A stretch of 48,940 nucleotides of DNA from an uncultured Collinsella sp. (GTDB lineage Bacteria; Actinomycetota; Coriobacteriia; Coriobacteriales; Coriobacteriaceae), in the NCBI GenBank assembly GCA_902470925.1, contig CABRIF010000003.1:1-48940 (forward strand), in the 5' to 3' direction. The stretch's first letter is position 1; each line of letters opens with the position of its first letter. A program made the position numbers and the translations under genes. Below the pieces are notes generated by a model. That model was not told the origin of the DNA. It searched no databases and saw only the letters and a list, made by a program, of their open reading frames with translations. Positions 1 to 7,982 of the stretch are shown in pieces.

Positions 1-39
1 GGAGTATCGTCGGCAGCGTCAGATGTGTATAAGAGACAG
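1..39 (+). other. Sequencing adapter (Nextera read 1), not genomic
   Basis: Bases 7-20 (TCGTCGGCAGCGTC) and 21-39 (AGATGTGTATAAGAGACAG) are exactly the Illumina Nextera read-1 adapter and the Tn5 mosaic end. Bases 1-6 (GGAGTA) equal the last six bases of the commonly used i5 index AAGGAGTA. Genomic sequence therefore begins at base 40. The adapter carries no biology and should be trimmed; any gene call that includes it is wrong. Confidence 0.97.
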
Positions 40-719
40 ACCAGGCGGCCGGTCTGGCGGCGCTCGATGCCGGCGGGGTGCACGTGGTCGTGCTGGGCTG
101 CGGGGCCGACGTCGACTATCCGGCTTCCTCGCGCCGTCTGATCGAGCGCGCACTCGCCGCGGGTGGGGCGGTCGTGTCGCTGGAGAGCTGGGGGACCCCG
201 CCGCAGCGCTGGGCGTTTCCCAAGCGCAACCGGGTGATCGCGGCGCTGTCGGCTGCCCTGTTCGTCACGGAGGCGGGCATGCCGTCGGGGACCTTCGGAA
301 CGGCGGAGACCTCAGTTGAGTTGGGGCGCGAGGTGCTGGTCACGCCCGGCTCCATCCTGTCCGCTCAGTCCCGCGGCTCGAATTACCTGATCGCCCAGGG
401 TGCCTGCTGCATCTCCGATGTCGAGGCACTCGAGGTGGCGATTTCGCGCATCTACGGCACCTTGCGCTACGACCGCCGCGGCAAGGCGGCGCCTGCGCTG
501 GACGCGCGCGAGCGGCGGGTGGTCGAGTGCCTACTCGCCGACCCCATGCGGCCCGATGCGCTAGCCGCGGCGCTGCGCATGGACGAGCTTTCCTGCATGC
601 GGCTGCTCAGCTCGTGCGCGGCCCATGGCCTTGTGGAGCAGCTGTTCGATGGAAGGTTCTCGCTGACGCGCTCCGCCCTTCACGCGCGGGGCGGGTTGGG
701 GCAGAATAGAGCGACATGA
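40..719 (+). CDS. dprA: DNA-processing protein DprA, 5'-truncated
   Basis: DprA/Smf binds incoming single-stranded DNA during natural transformation and loads RecA on it. The frame is open from the adapter junction, so the N-terminal part is lost and about 225 codons remain. The visible part starts inside the Rossmann-like fold (AGLAALDAGG, then VLGCGADVDYP) and includes the family segment WAFPKRNRVIAALS and the GSNYLIAQGA region. The last 60 or so residues look like the small C-terminal winged-helix domain of DprA. The stop is TGA at 717-719. trmFO follows 22 nt later. In Firmicutes, topA usually lies between dprA and trmFO; it is absent here. The first GTG (78) is internal, not the real start. 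Confidence 0.9.
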
Positions 720-741
720 GAGCGAACGGGAGGATTGCGCG

Positions 742-2076
742 ATGGCATTCGATATGGTGACGGTGGTCGGCGGCGGTTTGGCGGGATGCGAGTGCGCCTG
801 CCAGCTGGCGGATCGCGGCGTTCCGGTGCGTCTGTGCGAGATGCGCCCCGAGGCGACCTCACCGGCGCACCATACCGCCGGCCTGGCGGAGCTTGTGTGC
901 TCGAACTCGTTGAAGTCGACACGGCGCGATTCGGCCGCGGGCCTGCTTAAAGAGGAGCTCGAGCGCATGGGCTCGGTGCTTTTGGGGTGCGCCCGCCGCG
1001 CCGCGGTGCCCGCCGGCGGCGCGCTCGCGGTCGACCGGACGCGCTTCTCCGAGCTGGTCGAGGCCGAGATCGCCGCGCGGCCCGGTATCGAGGTGGTGCG
1101 CGGTGAGGTTCGCGAGCTGCCGGAAGGCCCCTGCGTCATCGCGGCGGGGCCCCTGTGCTCGCCGGCGCTTGCCGAGCGCGTGCTGGCGCTCGTGGGGGGT
1201 AGCGCCCTGTCGTTTTTCGACGCGGCGGCACCGATCGTCGATGCCGCCACCATCGATCGGGACGTGGTGTTCTCCCAGTCCCGCTATGGCGACGAGGGCG
1301 GCGGTGACTACCTGAACGCGCCGTTCACGCGCGAGGAGTACGACGCCTTCATCGATGCGCTCGTGGACGCCGAGCGCGTGGTGCTGAAGGACTTCGAGCG
1401 CCGCGAGCTGTTCCAGGCCTGCCAGCCCGCCGAGGAGGTGGCGCGCACGGGCCACGATGCCATCCGCTTCGGTGCGATGAAGCCCGTGGGCCTGGTTGAC
1501 CCGCGATCCGGCAAACGACCCTGGGCGGCGGTTCAGCTGCGCGCGGAGAACGCCGAGGGCGGAGCCTACAACCTCGTGGGATTCCAGACCAATCTGACGT
1601 TCGGCGAGCAGAAGCGCGTGTTCAGGATGATTCCGGGCCTGGAGCATGCCGAGTTCTTCCGCTATGGCGTCATGCACCGCAACACGTTCGTGGACGCGCC
1701 GCATGTGCTGGACGCAAGCTTTGCGGTGCCGGGGACGCACGTGCGTCTGGCCGGGCAGATCACGGGCACGGAGGGCTATACCGAGGCCATCGCCTCGGGG
1801 CTGTTCGCCGCGCTGAACACCTTCGCCGATGCGGCGGGGCTGCCGCGCGCCGTGCTGCCGAACACGGGCGCCTTCGGGTCGCTGGTGGCCTATGCGACCG
1901 ATCCGGCCTGTGTGGACTACCAGCCGATGCATGTGAATTTCGGGGTGGTGCCCGCGCTTGACGACGGCGTCCGGCGCAGCAAGCGCGACCGCTACGCGGC
2001 CTATGCCGAGCGCGCCCTGCGCGACCTCGATGCCTTCTGCGCGAGCCGCGCCGACCTGTTCGCGCGGGGTGCGTGA
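742..2076 (+). CDS. trmFO: tRNA U54 C5-methyltransferase TrmFO (folate/FAD-dependent)
   Basis: TrmFO makes ribothymidine at position 54 of tRNA, taking the methyl carbon from methylenetetrahydrofolate and electrons from FADH2. The 444-residue product has the normal family length. The FAD-binding motif GGGLAGCE is at residues 10-17, followed by EMRP (33-36) and ELVCSNSL. Cys53 and Cys227 align with the two functional cysteines described in the Bacillus enzyme. ATG 742 is preceded by a GGGAGG ribosome site. The stop overlaps the GTG of the next gene (GTGA). The dprA-trmFO-xerC order matches the Gram-positive arrangement. Confidence 0.96.
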   Translation: MAFDMVTVVGGGLAGCECACQLADRGVPVRLCEMRPEATSPAHHTAGLAELVCSNSLKSTRRDSAAGLLKEELERMGSVLLGCARRAAVPAGGALAVDRTRFSELVEAEIAARPGIEVVRGEVRELPEGPCVIAAGPLCSPALAERVLALVGGSALSFFDAAAPIVDAATIDRDVVFSQSRYGDEGGGDYLNAPFTREEYDAFIDALVDAERVVLKDFERRELFQACQPAEEVARTGHDAIRFGAMKPVGLVDPRSGKRPWAAVQLRAENAEGGAYNLVGFQTNLTFGEQKRVFRMIPGLEHAEFFRYGVMHRNTFVDAPHVLDASFAVPGTHVRLAGQITGTEGYTEAIASGLFAALNTFADAAGLPRAVLPNTGAFGSLVAYATDPACVDYQPMHVNFGVVPALDDGVRRSKRDRYAAYAERALRDLDAFCASRADLFARGA

Positions 2077-2993
2077 TCCGTATGGCCGACGCCGGGGAGC
2101 TGCTCGAGCGCATCGACGGCTTCATCGCCTACATCGCCCGCGTAGAGGGATTTTCCCCCGAGACGGTGCGCGCCTACACGCAGCATCTCGAGGCGTATGC
2201 GCGCTGGTGCGAGCGAAAGGGCGTCGACGGGGTGCGCCCGCGCATGCGCGAGCTGCGCGCATACCTTTCCAGTTTGCATGCCGCCGGCTATGCCCCCAGG
2301 ACCGTCGCGGCGCATCTGTCGGCGGTGCGTTCCTGGTTCCGCTGGCTCGCGCTCGAGGGCGTCGAGACGGCCGATGCGGCCGCTGCCCTGGCGACGCCGA
2401 AGGTGGGCCATCCGCTGCCCCAGGTCCTCACGGCCGCGCAGCTCGGCCGGCTCATGCAGGCGCCCGACCTGTCATGTGCGGAAGGGGTGCGCGACCGCGC
2501 CATGCTGGAGCTGTTCATCGCCTGCGGCGCGCGCATCTCTGAGCTCGCGCGTCTGGACGTGACGGATATCGACGCGCGGCAGCGAACCGTGCGCCTGTTC
2601 GGCAAGGGGTCGAAGGAGCGGATCGTGCCGCTATACAGCCGTGCGGTCGAGGTGGTGGGCGCCTACGTGGAACGCGCTCGCCCCGAGCTTTTAGGGGGCA
2701 GGGTGCCGACGCGCGCCGATGCGCTGTTCATCTCCACGCGCGGGCGCGCGATGGATGCCGCCGCCCTGCGCTACCGCTTCGAGGTGCTGCGGAGGCGTGC
2801 GGGCTTGGGGCGCGAGGTGACGCCGCATGTCATGCGGCACACCTTTGCGACCGAGCTGCTCGCCGGCGGCGCCGACCTGCGTTCGGTGCAGGAGCTTTTG
2901 GGGCATGCGAGCCTTTCCACGACGCAGATCTACACGCACCTCACGCCCGAGCGGCTCCGCGAGACGCTTCAGCAGGCGCATCCGCGAGCGTGA
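2073..2993 (+). CDS. xerC: Tyrosine recombinase XerC
   Basis: XerC-type site-specific recombinase; with XerD it resolves chromosome dimers at dif. Of 306 residues, the first 90 or so are the SAM-like core-binding domain (FSPETVRAYTQHLEAY). The catalytic domain follows with Arg154 in GARISEL, Lys in GKGSKER, His252-x-x-Arg255 in HVMRH, the GHAS histidine and the nucleophile in IYTH (about Tyr287), so all six active-site residues are present. The start is GTG 2073, coupled to the trmFO stop; ATG 2082 is an alternative. The conserved location next to trmFO argues for the housekeeping enzyme rather than a phage integrase. XerC versus XerD cannot be settled from sequence alone. Confidence 0.9.
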   Translation: MIRMADAGELLERIDGFIAYIARVEGFSPETVRAYTQHLEAYARWCERKGVDGVRPRMRELRAYLSSLHAAGYAPRTVAAHLSAVRSWFRWLALEGVETADAAAALATPKVGHPLPQVLTAAQLGRLMQAPDLSCAEGVRDRAMLELFIACGARISELARLDVTDIDARQRTVRLFGKGSKERIVPLYSRAVEVVGAYVERARPELLGGRVPTRADALFISTRGRAMDAAALRYRFEVLRRRAGLGREVTPHVMRHTFATELLAGGADLRSVQELLGHASLSTTQIYTHLTPERLRETLQQAHPRA

Positions 2994-3032
2994 GGGCGGA
3001 CCGCGCTGGCGCCCTCGAGAGTTTGTGAAGGC

Positions 3033-3061
3033 TTGGAATCACGGGCTGGTCCTGCTATTAT
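3033..3061 (+). promoter_or_regulatory. Promoter of rpsB
   Basis: TTGGAA (3033-3038) and TATTAT (3056-3061) are separated by 17 nt, a good vegetative-sigma pattern. Transcription would start near 3068, giving a 130-nt leader. The same TGCTATTATC string recurs before proS. Confidence 0.7.
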
Positions 3062-3068
3062 CTTTCAG

Positions 3069-3198
3069 GTTGCGAAAACGCAACGATCCATCACGCACGC
3101 GCGGCTACTCGCCGTCTGCGGTGCCCGGTCCCAGGTAGCTCAGGTCCGGGTGGCCGGCGAGGTCGACACCGCGCGGAGGCAAACCGGGAGGTACACAC
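3069..3198 (+). promoter_or_regulatory. Long structured 5' leader of rpsB
   Basis: The leader begins with a perfect 6-bp hairpin (GTTGCG, AAAA loop, CGCAAC; 3069-3084) right at the predicted transcript 5' end. A CCCGG/CCGGG stem follows around 3123-3150. The position suggests ribosomal-protein autoregulation by S2. The function is inferred, and no known S2 leader consensus was matched. Confidence 0.35.
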
Positions 3199-3957
3199 AT
3201 GGCTACCAAGATCAATATCCGCACCCTGCTCGAGGCTGGCTGCCACTTCGGCCACCAGACCCGTCGCTGGAACCCCAAGATGCGCCCCTACATCTTCGGC
3301 GACCGCAACGGCATCTACATCCTCGACCTCAAGCAGACCATCGTCGAGGCCGACCGCGCCTACACCTTCCTGAAGGACACCTGCGCCCACGGCGGCAAGG
3401 TGCTGTTCGTCGGCACCAAGAAGCAGGCCCAGGAGGCCGTGAAGACCGCGGCCGAGCGCGCCGGCATGCCCTACATCAACCAGCGCTGGCTCGGCGGCAT
3501 GCTCACCAACTTCGTGACCATCCGCTCCCGCATCAACCGCATGGAGGAGCTCGAGGCCATGGTGGCCGACGGCCGCATGGCGCTGCTGCCCAAGAAGGAG
3601 CAGGCCGTGCTGGGCAAGGAGCTCACCAAGCTCCAGACCAACCTCGGCGGCGCCCGCGACATGAAGAGCCTGCCCCAGGCCCTGTTCGTGATCGACACCA
3701 AGCGCGAGGAGAACGCGATCAAGGAGGCCCAGCGCCTGCACATCCCGGTCGTCGCCCTCATCGACACCAACTCCGACCCCGGCGAGGTCGATCACGGCGT
3801 CCCCTGCAACGACGACGCCATCTCCGCCGTCCAGCTCATGAGCGAGCTGTTCGCCGACGCCTGCCTGGCCGGCACCGGCAAGGAGCAGATCTCCGAGGCC
3901 GAGATGGCCGCCGAGGCTCCCGCTGCCGAGGCTGCCACCGAGGCCGCTGCCGAGTAG
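3199..3957 (+). CDS. rpsB: 30S ribosomal protein S2
   Basis: Structural protein of the small ribosomal subunit, needed for S1 docking and late 30S assembly. The 252-residue product has the diagnostic N terminus (LLEAGCHFGHQTRRWNPKM), then GIYILDLKQT and the WLGGMLTN segment. The last 25 residues are an Ala/Glu-rich acidic tail, common in high-GC relatives. GGGAGG lies 5 nt before ATG 3199. A strong hairpin separates it from tsf, so the two genes may be co-transcribed with attenuation. Confidence 0.98.
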   Translation: MATKINIRTLLEAGCHFGHQTRRWNPKMRPYIFGDRNGIYILDLKQTIVEADRAYTFLKDTCAHGGKVLFVGTKKQAQEAVKTAAERAGMPYINQRWLGGMLTNFVTIRSRINRMEELEAMVADGRMALLPKKEQAVLGKELTKLQTNLGGARDMKSLPQALFVIDTKREENAIKEAQRLHIPVVALIDTNSDPGEVDHGVPCNDDAISAVQLMSELFADACLAGTGKEQISEAEMAAEAPAAEAATEAAAE

Positions 3958-3975
3958 CTCCTCTTTAGGTCCGTG

Positions 3976-4003
3976 CGCGGCCGCCAAACATACGGCGGCC
4001 GCG
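3976..4003 (+). terminator. Hairpin between rpsB and tsf (weak or partial terminator)
   Basis: A perfect 10-bp GC stem (CGCGGCCGCC paired with GGCGGCCGCG) has an 8-nt loop and is followed by GTTCTTAC, not a solid T-run. It may act as a partial terminator or a processing/stability element that sets the S2 to EF-Ts ratio. Confidence 0.55.
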
Positions 4004-4034
4004 TTCTTACAGCATTCACGAAAGGATCGATCTG

Positions 4035-4904
4035 ATGGCTCAGATTACCGCTCAGATGGTCAAGCAGCTCCGCGAGATGACCGATTCTCCCATGATGGAG
4101 TGCAAGAAGGCGCTCGTCGAGGCCGATGGCGACATGGACGCCGCCGTCGACATCCTCCGCAAGAACGGTCTTGCCGCCGCCGCCAAGAAGGCCGGCCGCG
4201 ACACCAACGAGGGTGCCGTCGCCGCCTATGTTTCCGCCGACGGCCGCATGGGTGCGCTCGCCGAGGTCTCCTGCGAGACCGACTTCGTCGCCTCCAACCC
4301 CAAGTTCACCGGTTTCGCCGGCGAGATCGCCAAGGTTGTCTGCGACACCGAGCCCGCCGATGTGGACGCGCTCATGGCCACCGAGATGAACGGTGAGACC
4401 GTCGAGGCCGCCCTCACCGAGATGATTCACGTCATCGGCGAGAACATGAAGATCGCCCGCACCGCCGTGCGCAAGCCGGCCGCCGGTGGCGTTGCCAGCT
4501 ACATCCACATGGGCGGCAAGATCGGCGTCCTCGTTGAGTTCTCCTTTGACAAGCCCGAGACCGCCGAGGCCGAGGCCTACAAGACCTTCGCCCACGACGT
4601 CGCCATGCAGGTTGCCGCCACCGCGCCGATCGCCGCGGTGCGCGAGGATGTCGACCAGGCCGTCATCGACCACGAGGTCGAGATCTACAAGGCCCAGGCT
4701 GCCGAGTCCGGCAAGCCCGAGGCCATCCAGGAGAAGATGGCCATCGGCCGTCTGGAGAAGTTCTTCAAGGGCTTCGTCCTGAACGAGCAGGAGTTCATCA
4801 AGGATTCCAGCCTCACCATCAAGGCCTATGCTGAGCAGGTCTCCCGCGAGCTGGGCGATACCGTCAAGGTCGTCGCCTTCGATCGCATGGTGTGCGGCGA
4901 GTAG
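4035..4904 (+). CDS. tsf: Elongation factor Ts
   Basis: Guanine nucleotide exchange factor that recycles EF-Tu from its GDP form. The 289-residue product begins with the UBA-like domain (VKQLREMTDSPMMECKKAL). The EF-Tu contact motif TDF lies in CETDFVASN, followed by the two core subdomains with KPAAGGVASYIH and GKIGVLVEFS. ATG 4035 follows an AAAGGAT ribosome site. It is the normal downstream partner of rpsB, and a good terminator follows the gene. Confidence 0.98.
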   Translation: MAQITAQMVKQLREMTDSPMMECKKALVEADGDMDAAVDILRKNGLAAAAKKAGRDTNEGAVAAYVSADGRMGALAEVSCETDFVASNPKFTGFAGEIAKVVCDTEPADVDALMATEMNGETVEAALTEMIHVIGENMKIARTAVRKPAAGGVASYIHMGGKIGVLVEFSFDKPETAEAEAYKTFAHDVAMQVAATAPIAAVREDVDQAVIDHEVEIYKAQAAESGKPEAIQEKMAIGRLEKFFKGFVLNEQEFIKDSSLTIKAYAEQVSRELGDTVKVVAFDRMVCGE

Positions 4905-4926
4905 CTCGCCTTCGCGCTGATACGCA

Positions 4927-4962
4927 AGCAGGCTATGGGTTTCGGCTCATGGCCTGCTTTTT
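4927..4962 (+). terminator. Rho-independent terminator after tsf
   Basis: An 11-bp stem (AGCAGGCTATG with CATGGCCTGCT, one G-T pair) is followed by TTTTT. It closes the rpsB-tsf unit before the pyrH promoter. Confidence 0.85.
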
Positions 4963-4983
4963 CATGTGCAGATGCACCGGGGC

Positions 4984-4992
4984 TGGTAGAAT
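4984..4992 (+). promoter_or_regulatory. Extended -10 promoter of pyrH
   Basis: TGG-TAGAAT forms an extended -10 element 31 nt before the pyrH start codon and just after the tsf terminator. No clear -35 box is visible at 17 nt. It would drive the pyrH-frr-uppS-cdsA-dxr-rseP-ispG run. Confidence 0.55.
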
Positions 4993-5023
4993 AGATGAAA
5001 TTGTGTCCGAAGGAGGAGCTCCC

Positions 5024-5746
5024 TTGTCCGATTACCAATACAAACGCGTGCTGCTCAAGCTCTCCGGCGAGGCCCTGATGGGCGAGGCCGGCTACGGCAT
5101 CGACCCGGCGGTGGTGGACCGCATGGCCAAGCAGATCCGCCAGCTTCACGAGGACGGCGTCGAGGTCGGCGTCGTGGTAGGCGGCGGCAACATCTTCCGC
5201 GGGCTTGCGGGTTCGGCCAAGGGCATGGACCGCGCCCAGGCCGACTACATGGGCATGCTCGCCACGGTCATGAACGCGCTGGCGCTCCAGGATGCGTTCG
5301 AGCGCGAGGGCTGCCCCTGCCGCGTCATGAGCGCCATCCAGATGAACGAGGTGTGCGAGCCCTACATCCGCCGGCGCGCCATGCGCCACCTGGAGAAGGG
5401 CGACATCGTCATCTTCGCGGCCGGCTCGGGCAACCCCTATTTCACCACCGATACCGCCGCCGCCCTGCGCGCCTGCGAGATCGGGGCCGACTGCCTGCTC
5501 AAGGCCACCAAGGTCGACGGCGTCTACGACAAGGACCCCGTGGCCTTCGATGACGCGGTGCGCTTCGATCAGATCACCTACCACGAGGTGCTCGTGCGCG
5601 GCCTGCAGGTCATGGACGCCACCGCAACGGCCCTGTGCCAGGATAACCACATGCCGATCATCGTGTTGAACATCGATGGCGAGGATACCATCAAACGTGC
5701 CTTGGCCGGCGAGTCGGTCGGCACCGTCGTCATGCATGAGGAGTAG
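5024..5746 (+). CDS. pyrH: UMP kinase
   Basis: Phosphorylates UMP to UDP with ATP in pyrimidine nucleotide synthesis (amino-acid-kinase fold, hexamer). The start is TTG 5024, chosen because AAGGAGGAG ends 5 nt before it and the product then begins MSDYQYKRVLLKLSGEAL, as in the family. The product has 240 residues. Visible motifs are KLSGEAL, VVVGGGNIFRG, the AQADYMGMLATVMNALAL UMP-site region and SGNPYFTTDTAAALRA. frr starts 2 nt after the stop, so the two are translationally close. Confidence 0.96.
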   Translation: MSDYQYKRVLLKLSGEALMGEAGYGIDPAVVDRMAKQIRQLHEDGVEVGVVVGGGNIFRGLAGSAKGMDRAQADYMGMLATVMNALALQDAFEREGCPCRVMSAIQMNEVCEPYIRRRAMRHLEKGDIVIFAAGSGNPYFTTDTAAALRACEIGADCLLKATKVDGVYDKDPVAFDDAVRFDQITYHEVLVRGLQVMDATATALCQDNHMPIIVLNIDGEDTIKRALAGESVGTVVMHEE

Positions 5747-5748
5747 CT

Positions 5749-6282
5749 ATGTCTGACATCACTGCAAACATGGACAAGACGCTGGAGAGCCTGCGCCACA
5801 ACTTCGGCAAGATCCGCACCGGCCGCGCCAACGCCAACATCCTGTCCGACATCACGGTCGATTACTACGGCGTGCCCACCCCGATCACCCAGGTCGCCGC
5901 CGTCAAGGCGCCCGAGGCGCATCTTCTGGTCATCGAGCCGTGGGACAAGTCGCTGCTGAACGCCATCGTGCACGCCATCAGCGCTTCCGATCTGGGCATC
6001 ACCCCCAGCTCCGACGGCATCGTGGTGCGTCTGCCGTTTCCTGCCCCCACCGAGGAGCGCCGCCGCGAGCTGGTGAAGGAGTGCCGCGATGTGGCCGAGC
6101 AGGCCCGCATCGCCATCCGCAACATCCGCCGCGACGCCAACAACAAGCTCGATCGCGACGAGGAGCTCACCGAGGACGATGTCCGTCGCGAGCAGGCCAA
6201 GGTCCAGAAGCACACCGATACCTATATCGCCCGTATCGACGAGATGCTGAAGGCCAAGGAATCTGAAGTGATGGAGATCTAG
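5749..6282 (+). CDS. frr: Ribosome recycling factor
   Basis: RRF works with EF-G to split the post-termination ribosome. The 177-residue product has the hallmark IRTGRANANIL and the VRLPFPAPTEERRRELVK hinge region, with the long three-helix-bundle C terminus. It is some 8-10 residues shorter at the N terminus than the usual 185. An in-frame TGA at 5737 rules out an upstream start, and GAGGAG lies 5 nt before ATG 5749, so this start is firm. Confidence 0.97.
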   Translation: MSDITANMDKTLESLRHNFGKIRTGRANANILSDITVDYYGVPTPITQVAAVKAPEAHLLVIEPWDKSLLNAIVHAISASDLGITPSSDGIVVRLPFPAPTEERRRELVKECRDVAEQARIAIRNIRRDANNKLDRDEELTEDDVRREQAKVQKHTDTYIARIDEMLKAKESEVMEI

Positions 6283-6283
6283 C

Positions 6284-7069
6284 ATGCGGCGCGATCCCGA
6301 CGCCTGCCAGGCGTATTTCGCCGAGCACCCAGCTGACATCTCGCTGAGCGACATCGACCTCGACCGGCTTCCGTCCCATATCTCCTGCATCATGGACGGC
6401 AACGGCCGCTGGGCCACCGCGCGCGGTCTGTCGCGCACCGAGGGTCACAAGCAGGGGATCGTGGCGCTGCGCGAGATCATCACCGCCAGCGTCCGCCTTG
6501 GCATCGACGTGCTGTCGGCCTATGCCTTCTCAACCGAGAACTGGAACCGTCCGCAGCATGAGGTCAACGTGCTCATGCACCTGTTCGCCAAGACCTTCAT
6601 CGACGAGCTCCCGCTGCTCAAGCGCGAGAACGTCCGCGTGGTGTTTTTGGGCGACATCTCGGTGCTGCCGCGGCGCACGCGCGAGGTGTTCGAGTACGGC
6701 CTGTCCGAATGCCGCGAGCATACCGGCATGGTGCTCGCCCTGGCGGTGAACTACGGCGCCCGCGCCGAGCTTGCCCGTGCGGCCCGCATCCTTGCCGAGC
6801 AGGTGGCCCAGGGCGCCATCGATGCGTCTGCGATCGACGAGGAGCGTGTGTCCGCGCAGCTGTATACGGCGGGTCTTCCCGATCCGGAGCTGGTGGTCAG
6901 GACCTCCGGCGAGCTGCGTCTGTCGAACTACCTGCTGTGGCAGGTGGCCTATGCCGAATTCTACGTAACCGATACCTATTGGCCCGACTTCGACCGTTGG
7001 GGCCTGCTGCGCGCCATCGCCTCCTTCCAGGGGCGCGACCGACGTTTCGGCGGCCTGAGCGCGAAGTAG
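6284..7069 (+). CDS. uppS: Isoprenyl transferase (undecaprenyl diphosphate synthase)
   Basis: cis-Prenyltransferase that adds isopentenyl units to make the C55 lipid carrier for cell-wall synthesis. The 261-residue product carries IMDGNGRWA with the catalytic Asp38, AYAFSTENWNRP, and the C-terminal TSGELRLSNYLLWQ plus AYAEF signature. It starts 1 nt after the frr stop, and the order frr-uppS-cdsA-dxr-rseP is the widespread one. There is an extra N-terminal stretch of some 30 residues before the conserved core. Confidence 0.96.
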   Translation: MRRDPDACQAYFAEHPADISLSDIDLDRLPSHISCIMDGNGRWATARGLSRTEGHKQGIVALREIITASVRLGIDVLSAYAFSTENWNRPQHEVNVLMHLFAKTFIDELPLLKRENVRVVFLGDISVLPRRTREVFEYGLSECREHTGMVLALAVNYGARAELARAARILAEQVAQGAIDASAIDEERVSAQLYTAGLPDPELVVRTSGELRLSNYLLWQVAYAEFYVTDTYWPDFDRWGLLRAIASFQGRDRRFGGLSAK

Positions 7070-7100
7070 GGTCCGTCGCCTTCGTCAAGGAGTGCCTGTT

Positions 7101-7982
7101 TTGACAGCCAACGACCAACGTCCTGCCTCATCCGATTCCGATGTGTTCGGGCGCGATCACGACGCCCATGACGACGGGCTGCGCGGCCTGATCGTGCGCA
7201 GCGCCTTCGGTGCCGGCTATGCGGCCATCTTCATCGCCTGCCTGTGCTTGGGCACGGTTCCCACGGCGCTGTTCATCGCCGTGGTGAGCTGGCTGTGCTG
7301 CTTCGAGTTCTACCGCATGATGCGCCTGGACGGCAAGGTTCCCAACGAGGCGCTCGGCCTTGCCGCTGCCACGTTGTTCCCGCTGTCGGCGCTGGTGGAT
7401 TCGATGTGGCTCACGGTGCTGCTGTTCGTGCTCGTGCTCTCCTTGGGCCTGTGGTACCTGCTGTCGCCGCGCACGCGCATCGCCGACGTGAGCGTGACGG
7501 CGTTCGGCGCGCTCTACACCGGCTTCATGCTCTCCGCCGTCGTCCTCACGCGCGCCTCGCTCGACGGGTTTGCCGGTGCGCTGCTGTCGGTGGGCGTGTG
7601 CGCATCGGTGTGGGTGAGCGATTCGTTCGCCTACCTGGTGGGCAAGCGGCTCGGCAGGCACAAGATGGTGCCCAAGATCTCCCCACACAAGACCTGGGAG
7701 GGCTTCGCGGGCGGTCTTGCGGGCTCGCTTTTGATCTGGGGAATCTTGTACGCCACCGGTCTGTACCGGATGAACCTGGCCTATGCGGCGCTGTGCGCCG
7801 TTGTCGTGGGCATCCTCGGCGTGTTCGGCGACCTTATCGAGAGCCGCATCAAGCGCGGGGTGGGCGTCAAGGACTCCGGCAACCTGATCCCGGGCCACGG
7901 CGGCATGCTCGACCGCAGCGACTCGCTGATCTTCGCCTGCATCACCGCCCATATCCTGCTTGCGGTGGGAGGGGTGATCTGA
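7101..7982 (+). CDS. cdsA: Phosphatidate cytidylyltransferase
   Basis: Makes CDP-diacylglycerol from phosphatidic acid and CTP; integral membrane enzyme. TTG 7101 is preferred because AAGGAG (7087-7092) lies 8 nt upstream; the earlier in-frame GTG at 7092 overlaps that ribosome site. The product has 293 residues with about eight membrane segments from residue 30 on. The family signature is near the end: SPHKTWEGFAGG, GDLIESRIKRGVGVKD and LIPGHGGMLDRSDSL. The stop TGA shares one base with the dxr ATG (TGATG), so translation is coupled. Confidence 0.95.
   Translation: MTANDQRPASSDSDVFGRDHDAHDDGLRGLIVRSAFGAGYAAIFIACLCLGTVPTALFIAVVSWLCCFEFYRMMRLDGKVPNEALGLAAATLFPLSALVDSMWLTVLLFVLVLSLGLWYLLSPRTRIADVSVTAFGALYTGFMLSAVVLTRASLDGFAGALLSVGVCASVWVSDSFAYLVGKRLGRHKMVPKISPHKTWEGFAGGLAGSLLIWGILYATGLYRMNLAYAALCAVVVGILGVFGDLIESRIKRGVGVKDSGNLIPGHGGMLDRSDSLIFACITAHILLAVGGVI

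Noticed and set aside
2073..2993. The Xer recombinase as integrase of the island
   Set aside because: It sits 20 kb away in its conserved housekeeping position after trmFO and has host-like base composition, so there is no reason to link it to the repeats at 23463 and 27688.
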